Of a DNA stretch of 64,000 bases, positions 27,763-39,594 are shown in pieces. The stretch is taken from contig NZ_LMEZ01000005.1 in NCBI RefSeq assembly GCF_001426545.1, forward strand, positions 1,015,333-1,079,332, written 5' to 3'. Both the position numbers and the translations under genes were made by a program. Position 1 is the first letter of the stretch. Every line of letters begins with the position of its first letter. Source of the DNA: Mycobacterium sp. Root135. GTDB taxonomy: Bacteria > Actinomycetota > Actinomycetes > Mycobacteriales > Mycobacteriaceae. The notes under the pieces were generated by a model that did not search any database, had not been told where the DNA came from, and saw nothing but the letters and a program-made list of their open reading frames with translations.

Positions 27763-28824
27763 ATGAGAGCAGCTGTGTACTACGGACCCAACAAACTCGA
27801 GGTCGCCGACGTCCCCGAACCCAATCCCACGCCGGGCACCGTCAAGGTCAAGGTCGGGTTCAACGGCATCTGCGGCACCGACCTGCACGAGTACTACGCG
27901 GGCCCGATCTTCATCCCGACCACGCCGCATCCCCTGACCGGACAGCAGCTGCCGCTGACCATGGGCCACGAGTTCTCCGGTGTCATCACCGAGGTGGGCG
28001 ACGGCGTCACCGACTACGCGGCAGGCGACCGGGTGGCCATAATGCCGCTCTACCGGTGTGGGCACTGCGGGCCGTGCCGGGCGGGCACCTACAACATCTG
28101 CCAGCAGATCGGCTTCCACGGCCTGATGTCCGACGGCGGTATGGCCGAGTACACCGTCGTGCCAACCGACATGCTGCACCGCCTGCCCGACAACGTCTCG
28201 ATGGAGCTCGGCGCCCTCGTCGAACCCATGTCGGTGGCCTACCACGCGGCAACTCTGGGCGAGCCGAACGCCGACGGCACCTCGATGGTGTTCGGCGCGG
28301 GCCCGATCGGCATCGGACTGTGGTTTGCGTTGCGCGGCAAGGGGGTCGAGGACGTCTTCGTCGTCGAACCGTCGGCCACCCGGCGAGCGTCGATCGAAGC
28401 GCTCGGCGCCCGCACGCTTGATCCGACCGCGGTCGACGTGGCGGCCTTCATCGCCGATCACACCAACGGCGCCGGTGCCGACGCGGTGTTCGACGCCGCC
28501 GGTGTGACACCCGCCGTCGAGACCGCACTCGCCTGCGTCGGGGCGCGCCGACCGATGGTCAGCGTCGCCATCTACGAAAAGCCCCTGACGACACCGCTTC
28601 TCAATTTGGTGATGAACGAATCCCGCATCCAGGGGTCGCTCTGCTACACCGCCGACGACTTCCAAGCGGTCATCGCCCTGATGGCCGAGGACAAGTACGA
28701 CACCACCGGCTGGGTGACGTCGATCCAGCTGGACGACGTCGTCGACGAGGGGTTCGAAGCGCTGCACGCGGGCACGAAGATGAAGGTCCTCGTCGACCCC
28801 TCGACCGCGGACGCGGCGTCGTGA
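27763..28824 (+). CDS. Zinc-dependent 2,3-butanediol dehydrogenase-like alcohol dehydrogenase
   Basis: The 353-residue medium-chain dehydrogenase has a catalytic zinc site of C37 (GICGTDLHEY) and H69-E70 (MGHEFSG), a structural zinc held by C99, C102, C105 and C113, and an NAD-binding FGAGPIGIG Rossmann motif. The HEYYAGP and LVEPMSVAYHA stretches match the butanediol dehydrogenase subgroup, which interconverts 2,3-butanediol and acetoin. Other vicinal diols or secondary alcohols are possible. It is the first gene of an operon with the SDR (4-nt overlap). Confidence 0.85.
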   Translation: MRAAVYYGPNKLEVADVPEPNPTPGTVKVKVGFNGICGTDLHEYYAGPIFIPTTPHPLTGQQLPLTMGHEFSGVITEVGDGVTDYAAGDRVAIMPLYRCGHCGPCRAGTYNICQQIGFHGLMSDGGMAEYTVVPTDMLHRLPDNVSMELGALVEPMSVAYHAATLGEPNADGTSMVFGAGPIGIGLWFALRGKGVEDVFVVEPSATRRASIEALGARTLDPTAVDVAAFIADHTNGAGADAVFDAAGVTPAVETALACVGARRPMVSVAIYEKPLTTPLLNLVMNESRIQGSLCYTADDFQAVIALMAEDKYDTTGWVTSIQLDDVVDEGFEALHAGTKMKVLVDPSTADAAS

Positions 28825-29606
28825 GCGGGGCGTTGGACGGCAAGGTCGCACTGGTCACCGGTGCCGGACGCGGCATTGGGCGTGGCATCGCGTTGCGGTT
28901 GGCCCGCGACGGTGCGGACGTCGCGCTGGTCGACATCGGAGCCGACGGAATCTCCGCGGTCGCCGAGGAGATTGCCGAACTTGGTTCGAAGGCAACCACT
29001 TTCGTCGCCGACGTGAGCGACCGCGACCAGGTGTTCGCCGCCGTCGACCACGCGGCGACCACCCTCGGCGGTTTCGACATCATGGTGAACAACGCCGGCA
29101 TCGCCCTGGTCGCCCCCTTGCTCGACACGACGCCGGAGGACGTCGCGAAGATCTGGGCGGTCAACGTCGACGGGGTGCTGTGGGGCGTCCAGGCCGCGGT
29201 GACCAAGTTCAAGGAGCAGGCGACCAAGGGCAAGGTGATCAACGCATCGTCGATCGCCGGTCACGACGGGTTCGCCATGCTCGGCGTCTACAGCGCCACC
29301 AAGTTCGCGGTGCGCGCGCTGACCCAGGCCGCGGCCAAGGAGCACGCCGCCGACGGCATCACCGTCAACGCCTACTGCCCCGGCGTCGTCGGCACCGACA
29401 TGTGGGTCGAGATCGACAAGCGGTTCGCCGAGCTGACGGGCGCCGCCGAAGGCGAGACGTACGACAAGTTCGTCGGCGGAATCCTGCTCGGCCGCGCTGA
29501 GACCCCCGACGACGTGGCGGGCTTCGTGTCCTATCTGGCCGGGCCCGACGCCGACTACATGACGGGGCAGGCGGGGCTGATCGACGGCGGCCTTGTTTTC
29601 CGTTGA
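28821..29606 (+). CDS. Short-chain dehydrogenase, acetoin/diacetyl reductase-like
   Basis: The 261-residue classical SDR has a TGAGRGIG cofactor motif (13-20), NNAG (90-93), Ser143/144, and Y157-x3-K161. The C-terminal part (GAAEGETYDKFVGGILLGR) fits acetoin reductase/BudC-like enzymes. The GTG start overlaps the dehydrogenase stop (GTGA). Together the two enzymes would cover the diol, ketol and diketone redox steps. An NAD preference is suggested by the Asp at the end of the second strand (VDIG). Confidence 0.85.
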   Translation: MSGALDGKVALVTGAGRGIGRGIALRLARDGADVALVDIGADGISAVAEEIAELGSKATTFVADVSDRDQVFAAVDHAATTLGGFDIMVNNAGIALVAPLLDTTPEDVAKIWAVNVDGVLWGVQAAVTKFKEQATKGKVINASSIAGHDGFAMLGVYSATKFAVRALTQAAAKEHAADGITVNAYCPGVVGTDMWVEIDKRFAELTGAAEGETYDKFVGGILLGRAETPDDVAGFVSYLAGPDADYMTGQAGLIDGGLVFR

Positions 29607-29617
29607 TGGCTTTCGTC

Positions 29618-29633
29618 TGTGATCGGGAGCACA
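29618..29633. promoter_or_regulatory. CRP-like palindrome upstream of GAF regulator
   Basis: TGTGATCGGGAGCACA keeps the GTG-N8-CAC core of the mycobacterial CRP consensus (TGTGA-N6-TCACA) with one mismatch. It lies 11 bp before the regulator's start codon. At that distance it would act as a repressor site or overlap the promoter. CRP is encoded at 18870. Confidence 0.4.
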
Positions 29634-29643
29634 ATCAGGGGTG

Positions 29644-30921
29644 ATGCAAGACCTTTCCTCTCCCGAACCGGCCGTCGCGGTCGGTGAGGATCCGCGGGAC
29701 TATGCGCGGCTGATGTCGGCGGTGTACGACGCGACGATGTCGGGTGCCCGCGCGCCTGCCCGCCCGCGGTCGGTGATCGAGGACTCTTGGCAGCGGATGA
29801 TCGCCAACGGCCTTGCGCCCGATCGACTGTCGGCGCCCGTCGTCGAACTCGCGGGTCTCGAGATGCTGCGCAAGTCCTCGGGTTTGCTCGGCGTCCTCGA
29901 CGAGGTGTCGCGCAACCTGGAGTCGCTGATCGCCGACGGGGACAACATCCTCGTCGTCGCCGACGCGCTGGGCCGGGTGCTGTGGCGCAGTGGCTCGGCG
30001 TCGGTGCTCAACCACGCCGACCGGCTGGGCTTCATCGAAGGGGCGCACTGGGGTGAGAGCGCCGTCGGCACCAACGCCATCGGGACCGCCCTGGCCTCCA
30101 ACCGGGCGGTGCAGGTGTTCTCCGCCGAGCACTACCAGCGCAGCCATCACCCGTGGACGTGTGCGGGAGCGCCGATCAAGGACCCGCGCACGGGGCAGGT
30201 CATCGGCGTCGTCGACGTCTCGGGGCCAGCGGCGACGGTGCACCCCACGACGGTCGCCCTCGTCGACGTCGTCGCGCGGCTCGCCGAGTCGCGGCTGCGC
30301 GAACAGCACGACCAGACCCTGAACCGGTTGCGCGCGGTGGCCGCGCCCATCCTCGCCCGCATCGCGGCGCCCGCGCTCGCCGTCGACCAGGACGGGTGGG
30401 TGGCGGCGGTGGACTCGGTGCCGATGCACAACCGAATCCTGCTGCCCGCGGAGATCGCACCCGGCCGGGCCTGGGTGCCGCCACTGGGCATGTGCGAGAT
30501 CGAACTGCTGCCCGGCGGGTGGTTGGTGCGCCCGACCGACGACGACGCCACCCCCGGCATCTCCCGCGTCACCCTCGACGTCCGCGACTCGGGGGCGCCG
30601 TCACTGGAGATGGTCGGCCAGTTCGGCTGTTGGCGGCACGACATCTCGCCTCGGCACGCCGAAATCCTGCTGATCCTCGCCACGCATCGCGACGGGCGGT
30701 CCGCGCCCGAGCTCGCCGAGGACCTCTACGGCGACCGGTCGCGCGTGGTGACGGTGCGGGCCGAGATGTCGCGGCTGCGAAGGCAACTCGCGGGTCTGGT
30801 GCACGGCCGGCCGTACCGATTCCCGTCGGCGGCGGTCGTCGACGTCTGCTACCCGCCGGACCGGGCGACGTTGCTCGCCGCCTCGACGGCACCGGCGATC
30901 AGGGCCATGCGCTTGCCGTGA
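29644..30921 (+). CDS. GAF-domain transcriptional regulator with C-terminal winged helix (AcoR N-terminus, no sigma-54 module)
   Basis: The 425-residue protein's N-terminal half resembles acetoin/glycerol regulators: the SWQRMIANGLAPDRL entry motif, then a GAF domain about 85-225 (WGESAVGTNAIGTAL, HHPWTCAGAPI, GVVDVSG). The AAA+ sigma-54 domain of AcoR is absent. Instead a SARP/OmpR-like winged helix (ISPRHAEILLILATH, SRVVTVRAEMSRLRRQL) ends the protein. It probably senses the diol or ketol and controls the two flanking operons. GTG at 29641 is an alternative start. A 23-bp hairpin follows. Confidence 0.82.
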   Translation: MQDLSSPEPAVAVGEDPRDYARLMSAVYDATMSGARAPARPRSVIEDSWQRMIANGLAPDRLSAPVVELAGLEMLRKSSGLLGVLDEVSRNLESLIADGDNILVVADALGRVLWRSGSASVLNHADRLGFIEGAHWGESAVGTNAIGTALASNRAVQVFSAEHYQRSHHPWTCAGAPIKDPRTGQVIGVVDVSGPAATVHPTTVALVDVVARLAESRLREQHDQTLNRLRAVAAPILARIAAPALAVDQDGWVAAVDSVPMHNRILLPAEIAPGRAWVPPLGMCEIELLPGGWLVRPTDDDATPGISRVTLDVRDSGAPSLEMVGQFGCWRHDISPRHAEILLILATHRDGRSAPELAEDLYGDRSRVVTVRAEMSRLRRQLAGLVHGRPYRFPSAAVVDVCYPPDRATLLAASTAPAIRAMRLP

Positions 30922-30974
30922 ACGTGAAGAAGTGCGCGAGAATTCGAGCATTTCTCGCGCACTTCTTCACGTTC
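30920..30974. terminator. Perfect 23-bp hairpin between convergent regulator and aldehyde dehydrogenase
   Basis: The left arm 30920-30942 and right arm 30952-30974 pair without mismatch around a 9-nt loop; the arm reads GAACGTGAAGAAGTGCGC at its base. It starts at the regulator's stop codon. It probably terminates both convergent genes. Confidence 0.7.
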
Positions 30975-30982
30975 GGCAGGGG

Positions 30983-32506
<1,524 letters not shown>

Positions 32507-32547
32507 GGGTTCCTCTCCAACGAACGGGGCGACATCACCGGTGGAAG

Positions 32548-32563
32548 TGTGTCGGTCGTCACT
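32548..32563. promoter_or_regulatory. Weak CRP-like palindrome upstream of aldehyde dehydrogenase
   Basis: TGTGTCGGTCGTCACT keeps the GTG-N8-CAC core but both outer bases differ from the TGTGA-N6-TCACA consensus. It lies 42 bp upstream of the ALDH start codon. It is reported because a better match sits in the same gene cluster at 29618. Confidence 0.25.
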
Positions 32564-32581
32564 CAAGATAGGCGAAAAGGG

Positions 32582-32598
32582 GTTGCATCACGGTTGCA
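32582..32598. promoter_or_regulatory. Two direct GTTGCA repeats upstream of aldehyde dehydrogenase
   Basis: GTTGCA at 32582-32587 and 32593-32598 is phased at 11 bp. This is half of the array seen at 27684-27724, in the gap between the second GAF regulator's stop codon and the ALDH start. The shared element suggests common control of both transcripts. Confidence 0.5.
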
Positions 32599-32602
32599 CG
32601 GT

Positions 32603-33871
32603 TCAGCCGAATTCGAAGTCGAGGCCGGCGAGGTGTCCACCGGCCCTGGCCCGGTCCACCGGTTCGGCGCTGTCGTGCAGTCGACGCCAGCCGTCGCGGT
32701 CGTCGGACCCCTCGGGCAGTTGGAGCCAACGGCGGAGCAGCCCGAGGTCGCCGGTTGCCATGACCGCGCCGCGCAGGCTGGTGCTCAACTCGGTTCGCAG
32801 CCGTGCGACGGCCGGGGACACCGACTTGCTCAGCAGTGGGCCGGGGTACGCGTCGAGGGCCGCCGCCACGTCGCCGCGGGCCAGCGCGTCGAAGACCTCG
32901 GCGAGATCGCTCGAGATCGGCGCCGTCAGCCGGTAGGGCCGCGACGACAGCAGTTCGGGGCCGACGACCCTGCGTAGCCGCGACATCTCGGCGCGGATCG
33001 TGACGACGTCGAGGTGCCCGTCGTCCAACAGCGTGGCGAGGTGGTCGGCGCTCAGCCCCTCGGGGTGTCTGCTGAGCAGGACCAGGATGTCGGCGTGCCT
33101 GCCTGTGAGCGCGACGCGGGTCGGCCGCCCGTGTGCGTCGGTGCTCTCCCACCGCGGCCGGTCGGCCCCAAGGACCCGCAAACGCGGTGCTGCAGTGAGG
33201 GTTTCGACGCGGGGTGCCTCGATGAAGCGCAGCAGCGCCAGATGGTTCTCGACGGCGACAACGGTGGCGCGCACCAAGGCCAGGGTCTGGGACGACGACA
33301 CGTCGTCGCCCCCGGTGAGGTCGATCGCGCCGATCAACGTTCCCGTCACGGGGTCGTGCACCGGCACCGCCGTGCAACTCCACGGTTGCACCAGTCGGGA
33401 GAAGTGTTCGGTGCCGCGGATCTGCACCTCGGCGTCCAGCGCCAGCGCCGTGCCCGGCGCATTGGTGCCCGCCCCGCGTTCACTCCAGTCCGCGCCGGGG
33501 ACGAAGTTCATCGACTCGGCCTGACGACATGCCGCGGCGTCACCCTCGACCCACAGCAGGGTGCCGTCCGCCGCGCTGACCGCGACCATCACCCCCGAGG
33601 ACCGCGCGTCCTCGACCAGCAATCGGCGGATGACCGGCAAGGCCGAGGCCAGGGGATGGGCCGCCCGCATCCGGGCCACGCTGAGCGCGAGGTCGGAGGA
33701 CTGGGCACCGCCGCGGTCGGGGTCGACGCCCCTGGCCAGGCTGCGCTGCCAACTCTCGACCACGACGCGGCGCAGAGGGGTCGACGCGAGATAGGACGCG
33801 TCGACCTCGCCCGCGACGAAGAGTTCGTGAACCGCGCGGACGTCGGCGTCCGCCGCCTTCGATGAACTCAC
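32603..33871 (-). CDS. Second GAF-domain transcriptional regulator with winged helix
   Basis: The 422-residue paralogue of the regulator at 29644 has the same order: SWQRSLARGVDPDRG entry motif, GAF domain (ADWSERGAGTNAPGTAL, VQPWSCTAVPVHDP, GAIDLTGG), then a winged helix (LTGRHADILVLLSRHPEGLS, VVTIRAEMSRLRRVVG). It also has a longer helical tail (EVFDALARGDVAAALDAYPGPLL) that resembles a SARP BTAD repeat. The start is GTG at 33871. It is in the same direction as the ALDH gene and probably activates it. The ligand is unknown. Confidence 0.8.
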   Translation of the reverse strand: MSSSKAADADVRAVHELFVAGEVDASYLASTPLRRVVVESWQRSLARGVDPDRGGAQSSDLALSVARMRAAHPLASALPVIRRLLVEDARSSGVMVAVSAADGTLLWVEGDAAACRQAESMNFVPGADWSERGAGTNAPGTALALDAEVQIRGTEHFSRLVQPWSCTAVPVHDPVTGTLIGAIDLTGGDDVSSSQTLALVRATVVAVENHLALLRFIEAPRVETLTAAPRLRVLGADRPRWESTDAHGRPTRVALTGRHADILVLLSRHPEGLSADHLATLLDDGHLDVVTIRAEMSRLRRVVGPELLSSRPYRLTAPISSDLAEVFDALARGDVAAALDAYPGPLLSKSVSPAVARLRTELSTSLRGAVMATGDLGLLRRWLQLPEGSDDRDGWRRLHDSAEPVDRARAGGHLAGLDFEFG

Positions 33872-33962
33872 CGGTGATCACGCTCCTCGCGAGGCGTGTC
33901 GTCGGCCCGCGTGGGAGCCACGATAGTCCCGTCGGCCACCGATGGGACCCGTCTCTCCGCCC

Positions 33963-35912
<1,950 letters not shown>

Positions 35913-36067
35913 GAACGTGAGCGTAGTCACCCCTGATGTCGCTTCTCCGAACAACTCACACCGCCGGCTGCGGACGGTGCCCGGTACGCGCCGAACGCGC
36001 ACGTGGACGGGTCCAACGGTCGGCCACCCCGCGCCGATGCGACGCGCCGGGGCACTACCGTGTCCTC

Positions 36068-36814
36068 GTGGCCGCTCCCGATCCCCTTGCCCCACTGGCG
36101 GACTTGCCGGGGGTCGCCGACGCCGGTGAAGCGGCCCGCGAGGCGCTCGCACTGGCGCATCGACACAAGACGAACCGGCGGGGTTGGCCCGCGACCGCGG
36201 CCGAGTCGGCGATGCGGGCCGCCCGCGCGTCGTCCGTCCTCGACGGCGGATCGTTGGTGCTCAACCCCGACGAGGGGCCCGACCCGGTATTGGCGGGCGC
36301 GCTGCGCGTCGCCGAAGCGCTCGAGGGCGGGGCGTCGTCGCTCATCGGGGTGTGGCAGCGCGCGCCACTGCAGGCAATCGCGAAACTTCACGCTCTGGCC
36401 GCCGCCGACCTGACCGACGACGACCGGCTCGGTCGGCCGCGTGCGGACGCGGGCGTCGGGCGTCGCCTCGAGATGCTGGCCGACGTCGTCACGACCACGC
36501 GCGTGCCGGCGCCGGTGCTGGCTGCGGTGGCCCACGGTGAACTGTTGGTGCTCGCCCCCTTCGGGGTGGCGGACGGCGTGGTGGCGCGTGGCGTGTCGCG
36601 GCTGGTCACCATCGCCAGTGGGTTGGACACCCGCGGCCTTGGCGTCCCGGAGCAGTTCTGGATGCAGAAGCCTGGCGACTACCGGGCGGCGGCCCGAGGC
36701 TTCGAGTCGGGGACGCGCGAGGGTCTGACCGCCTGGCTCGTCAACAGCAGTCATGCACTGAGGGCGGGTGCGCGCGAGGCGTTGGCGATTGCCGAGGCGG
36801 CGTCGAAGAAGTGA
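36068..36814 (+). CDS. Conserved mycobacterial protein (Rv3662c-like)
   Basis: The 248-residue protein starts VAAPDPLAPLADLPGVADA and is largely helical and Ala-rich, with no transmembrane segment. The stretches GWPATAAESAMRAARASSVLDGG and RPRADAGVGRRLEMLADVV match what I recall of Rv3662c. I do not recognise a domain or catalytic motif. TACCGT lies 6 nt before the GTG at 36068, which supports this start over an upstream frame opening at 35936. It is divergent from acs and convergent with Ms1. Confidence 0.78.
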   Translation: MAAPDPLAPLADLPGVADAGEAAREALALAHRHKTNRRGWPATAAESAMRAARASSVLDGGSLVLNPDEGPDPVLAGALRVAEALEGGASSLIGVWQRAPLQAIAKLHALAAADLTDDDRLGRPRADAGVGRRLEMLADVVTTTRVPAPVLAAVAHGELLVLAPFGVADGVVARGVSRLVTIASGLDTRGLGVPEQFWMQKPGDYRAAARGFESGTREGLTAWLVNSSHALRAGAREALAIAEAASKK

Positions 36815-36820
36815 CGTCAG

Positions 36821-36867
36821 CAAAATGAGGCGGGCGGCGCCCCGAAGTGATTCGGCTCGCCGCCCGC
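36821..36867 (-). terminator. Intrinsic terminator of Ms1 RNA
   Basis: A 10-bp GC stem (GCGGGCGGCG 36830-36839 with CGCCGCCCGC 36858-36867) is followed on the minus strand by CTCATTTTG. It is also placed to stop the convergent Rv3662c-like gene. Confidence 0.75.
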
Positions 36868-37127
36868 TAGCACGGAACTCCGGATACCATGCGTGCTGCG
36901 TGGGTTGCGTGGGTGGCCTCGGCGTTCTTACGATGCGCTACGGCTGCTGACCCCACCCAAGGGATCCTCGCTTGGCGTCCGCTCTTCGCAATTACGCAGG
37001 CCCGCAACACTTTTACCATTATCGCGGTATGTGCTCCGCGTGGGTTCGCAGGTCCCGTGCTGGGATGCCTCTGTCGGGAGTGCGAACCTTCTCTTCTGGT
37101 TCGAACTTGGCCTCTAGCGGCTTCCGT
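36822..37127 (-). ncRNA. Ms1 (MTS2823) RNA polymerase-binding small RNA
   Basis: This intergenic region lies between the Rv3661-like and Rv3662c-like genes, exactly where MTS2823/Ms1 sits in M. tuberculosis and on the same strand relative to Rv3661. A clear promoter (TTGATG, 17 bp, TACAAA) and a terminator delimit about 306 nt, matching the roughly 300 nt known for Ms1. It is moderately AT-richer than coding DNA. Ms1 accumulates in stationary phase and binds core RNA polymerase in place of 6S RNA. Evidence is position, length and signals; I did not align it. Short open frames over it on either strand are judged spurious. Confidence 0.8.
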
Positions 37128-37133
37128 GACTCC

Positions 37134-37162
37134 TTTGTACTCCGTGACCGCGGTCACATCAA
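37134..37162 (-). promoter_or_regulatory. Ms1 promoter
   Basis: TTGATG (37162-37157) and TACAAA (37139-37134) are separated by 17 bp on the minus strand, a good sigma-A-type promoter. The spacer contains the 12-bp palindrome TGACCGCGGTCA. Transcription should start near 37127. Confidence 0.65.
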
Positions 37163-37236
37163 GGGCCAGTTTCGGCGAGTCGTCAGATCGTGACCCCGAG
37201 GCCGTCAGCAACCGCCCCGAGAGATGCTTTGCGCGC

Positions 37237-38094
37237 CTAGAAGGCGAAGCGTCGTAGCAACGAATACGTCAGGGCGCCGGCGGCCAACGCGCTGATGCCG
37301 ACGGCGACCGACGTGGCGACGGCGGCACCGGACGGGGCGCCGATGCGTTCCCTCAGCGACACCGCTCGGGAGAACGTCAGCACGGGCCAGCCCCTGCCTG
37401 CCGCTTCCCTGCGCAGCGCGCGGTCGGGATTGACGACGGTCGGGTGCCCGACCGCCTCGAGCATCGGCAGGTCGGTGATCGAGTCGGAGTACGCGTAGCA
37501 GTGGTCCAGCGCGTAGCCCTCGCGAGCGGCGAGCTCCTGGATGGCCTCGACCTTGCCCTCGCCGTAACAGTAAAAGGCCACCTCGCCGGTGTACTTGCCG
37601 TCCTCGACGACCATCCGGGTGGCCATCGCGTGCGTCGCGCCGAGGGCCTTGGCGATCGGCGCGACGATCTCCTCGCCCGACGCGGACACGACGACGACGT
37701 CGCGGCCGCACAACTTGTGGTCGGCGATGAGGTTGGCGGCCTCGACGAAGACAAGGGGGTCGACGATGTCGTGCATCGTCTCGGCGACGATCGACTTCAC
37801 CTGTTCGACGTTCCACCCTGCGCACATCGTGGTGATGTAGGAGCGCATGCGATCCATCTGCTCGTGGTCGGCGCCGGACATGTGGAACAGGAACTGCGCG
37901 TAGGTCGACTTGAGGACCGCTTGCCGGTTAATTAGCCCCTGGTCGAAGAAGGGTTTGCTAAAAGCCAACGTGCTCGACTTGGCGATCACCGTCTTGTCAA
38001 GATCGAAGAACGCCGCGGTGCGGATTTGGCGATCACCGGGGGTGGCGGAATGCGGCTCTGTCGGGTCCGCCGAGGCGGCGCCGGAAGCAGTCAC
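37237..38094 (-). CDS. HAD family hydrolase, SerB-like, membrane-associated (Rv3661-like)
   Basis: The 285-residue HAD-IB phosphatase has the DLDKT nucleophile motif (AAFFDLDKTVIAKSS), motif II VVVSASGEEI, and motif III/IV Lys plus YSDSITDLPMLE. A C-terminal hydrophobic stretch (VATSVAVGISALAAGALTY) is a likely membrane anchor. The start is GTG at 38094. Relatives act on phosphoserine or lipid phosphates, and the substrate here is open. The gene precedes Ms1 on the same strand and is divergent from 6C RNA and the tad operon. Confidence 0.88.
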   Translation of the reverse strand: MTASGAASADPTEPHSATPGDRQIRTAAFFDLDKTVIAKSSTLAFSKPFFDQGLINRQAVLKSTYAQFLFHMSGADHEQMDRMRSYITTMCAGWNVEQVKSIVAETMHDIVDPLVFVEAANLIADHKLCGRDVVVVSASGEEIVAPIAKALGATHAMATRMVVEDGKYTGEVAFYCYGEGKVEAIQELAAREGYALDHCYAYSDSITDLPMLEAVGHPTVVNPDRALRREAAGRGWPVLTFSRAVSLRERIGAPSGAAVATSVAVGISALAAGALTYSLLRRFAF

Positions 38095-38254
38095 GATGTC
38101 AGCATATGCGGCGGTCGTGTCGGGTGAGGTGCCCGTTGACGCGAAGTGGCAGTCTCCGCCACCTGTCGCCCCGTGTAACTTTCCAGGTCACCGCGCGATT
38201 TCATTGCAGATTCATAGGGTCTCGATGACTTGCGCTAGCCCGTATTGACGTGTG

Positions 38255-38260
38255 TATAGT
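38255..38260 (+). promoter_or_regulatory. -10 box of 6C RNA
   Basis: TATAGT at 38255-38260 lies 6-7 nt before the predicted RNA start. The -35 is not clear: TTGCGC lies 19 bp upstream. The region around it is AT-rich relative to its surroundings. Confidence 0.6.
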
Positions 38261-38266
38261 GAGCAT

Positions 38267-38362
38267 TACCCGGCTTATGTCGGGTGTGGATCAGCCCGAC
38301 CCCCCGGGGCTGATACACGACGACCTCCGCCTCCTCCCCCCTGGCGGGGGTCGTCCCTTTTT
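38267..38362 (+). ncRNA. 6C small RNA (B11)
   Basis: The RNA of about 96 nt has three hairpins: ACCCGGC-TTAT-GTCGGGT, then ATCAGCCC (38290-38297) with GGGCTGAT (38307-38314), then GACGACC (38319-38325) with GGTCGTC (38349-38355), ending in TTTTT (38358-38362). The loops of the second and third each contain six consecutive C residues (38300-38305 and 38336-38341), the defining feature of actinobacterial 6C RNA. It lies between the ssd and Rv3661-like genes, as B11 does in M. tuberculosis. It is a trans-acting regulator that pairs with G-rich ribosome-binding regions. Confidence 0.92.
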
Positions 38363-38517
38363 CTGGACAAGTTCGCGAAATCGTGCCCCGACGGCTGGTC
38401 TTCACCGGCCGATGTTTGCGAGCGGGATTCGCAGCCGATTCATCCACAGACGCACCTTCATCCACATTTCGTCAGATGGGGATGGCGTCGCGTCCGTCGT
38501 AGCCACACAGTGATGGC

Positions 38518-39594
38518 ATGAATTCGAGCAACGGCATCCTTGCGGTGGTCGTCGACGCTTCCCTCCTGCGCGACGTCGACCGCGTCGCGGCGGCGGCGAG
38601 CGTGCGAGTCGTCCACGTCGACTCGCCGTCGAGCCGCAAGGCGTGGTTGGCGGCGTCTGCCGTCGTCCTCGATCTTGCCGGTGCCCGCCGCTGCGCCGAA
38701 CTGGGCCTGCCGAGACGAGATCGCGTCCTGCTGGTCGCACCCGCGGAGCCCAACCCCGAGCACTGGCACGTCGCGATCGCGATTGGCGCCGAACGTGTCG
38801 TGTCCCTGCCGGCGGACGAGGCGGCGCTGGTGTCCGAACTGTCCGACGCCGCCGACTCCGCGAGCGACGACGGCCGACGGGGTGCGGTGCTGGCCGTCGT
38901 CGGCGGATGCGGCGGAGCCGGCGCCTCGGTGTTCGCGACGGCGCTGGCCCACGCCGCGACCACATCACTGCTGGTGGACGTCGACCCCTGGGGCGGCGGA
39001 ATCGACCTGACTCTCGGCAGTGAGCGGGACGCCGGGCTGCGGTGGCCCGACCTTGCGCTCGGCGGCGGTCGAGTCGGGTACGCCGCACTGTCTGCGGCGT
39101 TGCCGTCGCGCCACGGCGTCACGGTGCTGTCGGCTGGTCAATCCGGTGGCGAGATCGACGCGGGCGCACTCACCGCGGTGGTCGACGGCGGTTCCCGCGC
39201 GGGCGTCACCACGGTCTGCAACCTGCCGCGCCGCGCGACGCCCGCGGTGGGGGCCGCACTCGACGCGGCCGACCTCGTCGTCGTCGTCACGCCCGCCGAC
39301 GTCAGGTCCTGCGCCGCCGCAACGGCAGTCGGACGGTGGCTGGTGGAGAACAATCCGAACGTCGGGCTCGTCGTGCGCGGCCCCGCTCCCGGTGGACTGC
39401 GCGCCGTCGACGTGTCGCGCATCGCGGACCTTCCACTCCTGGCGGCGATGCGCACTCAGCCAGGCCTCGCCGCCGAACTCGAACGCGACGGGCTCAGGCC
39501 GCGACGCCGTTCGCCGCTGATGTCGGCGGCCAGGCAGGTACTCGAGGTGCTTCATCGCCAGCCCGGCGCGACGGACAAGCAGATGGTCGCATGA
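38518..39594 (+). CDS. ssd: Septum-site/MinD-like ATPase Ssd, TadZ-like (Rv3660c)
   Basis: The 358-residue CpaE/TadZ-type protein has an atypical receiver-like N-terminus (about 1-120) and a MinD-like ATPase domain whose P-loop is degenerate (GGCGGAGASVFA, lacking the usual Lys of GKGG). A VDVDPWGGGIDL strand follows. M. tuberculosis Ssd has been linked to septum control, and its position at the head of a tad operon suggests pilus or secretion-system localisation. The start is ATG 38518. The stop overlaps tadA (ATGA). Confidence 0.88.
   Translation: MNSSNGILAVVVDASLLRDVDRVAAAASVRVVHVDSPSSRKAWLAASAVVLDLAGARRCAELGLPRRDRVLLVAPAEPNPEHWHVAIAIGAERVVSLPADEAALVSELSDAADSASDDGRRGAVLAVVGGCGGAGASVFATALAHAATTSLLVDVDPWGGGIDLTLGSERDAGLRWPDLALGGGRVGYAALSAALPSRHGVTVLSAGQSGGEIDAGALTAVVDGGSRAGVTTVCNLPRRATPAVGAALDAADLVVVVTPADVRSCAAATAVGRWLVENNPNVGLVVRGPAPGGLRAVDVSRIADLPLLAAMRTQPGLAAELERDGLRPRRRSPLMSAARQVLEVLHRQPGATDKQMVA

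Noticed and set aside
36889..37257. 122-codon plus-strand open frame in the Rv3661/Rv3662c intergenic region
   Set aside because: It is antisense to the Ms1 RNA, ends inside the HAD gene, and has no ribosome site. The RNA explains the region.
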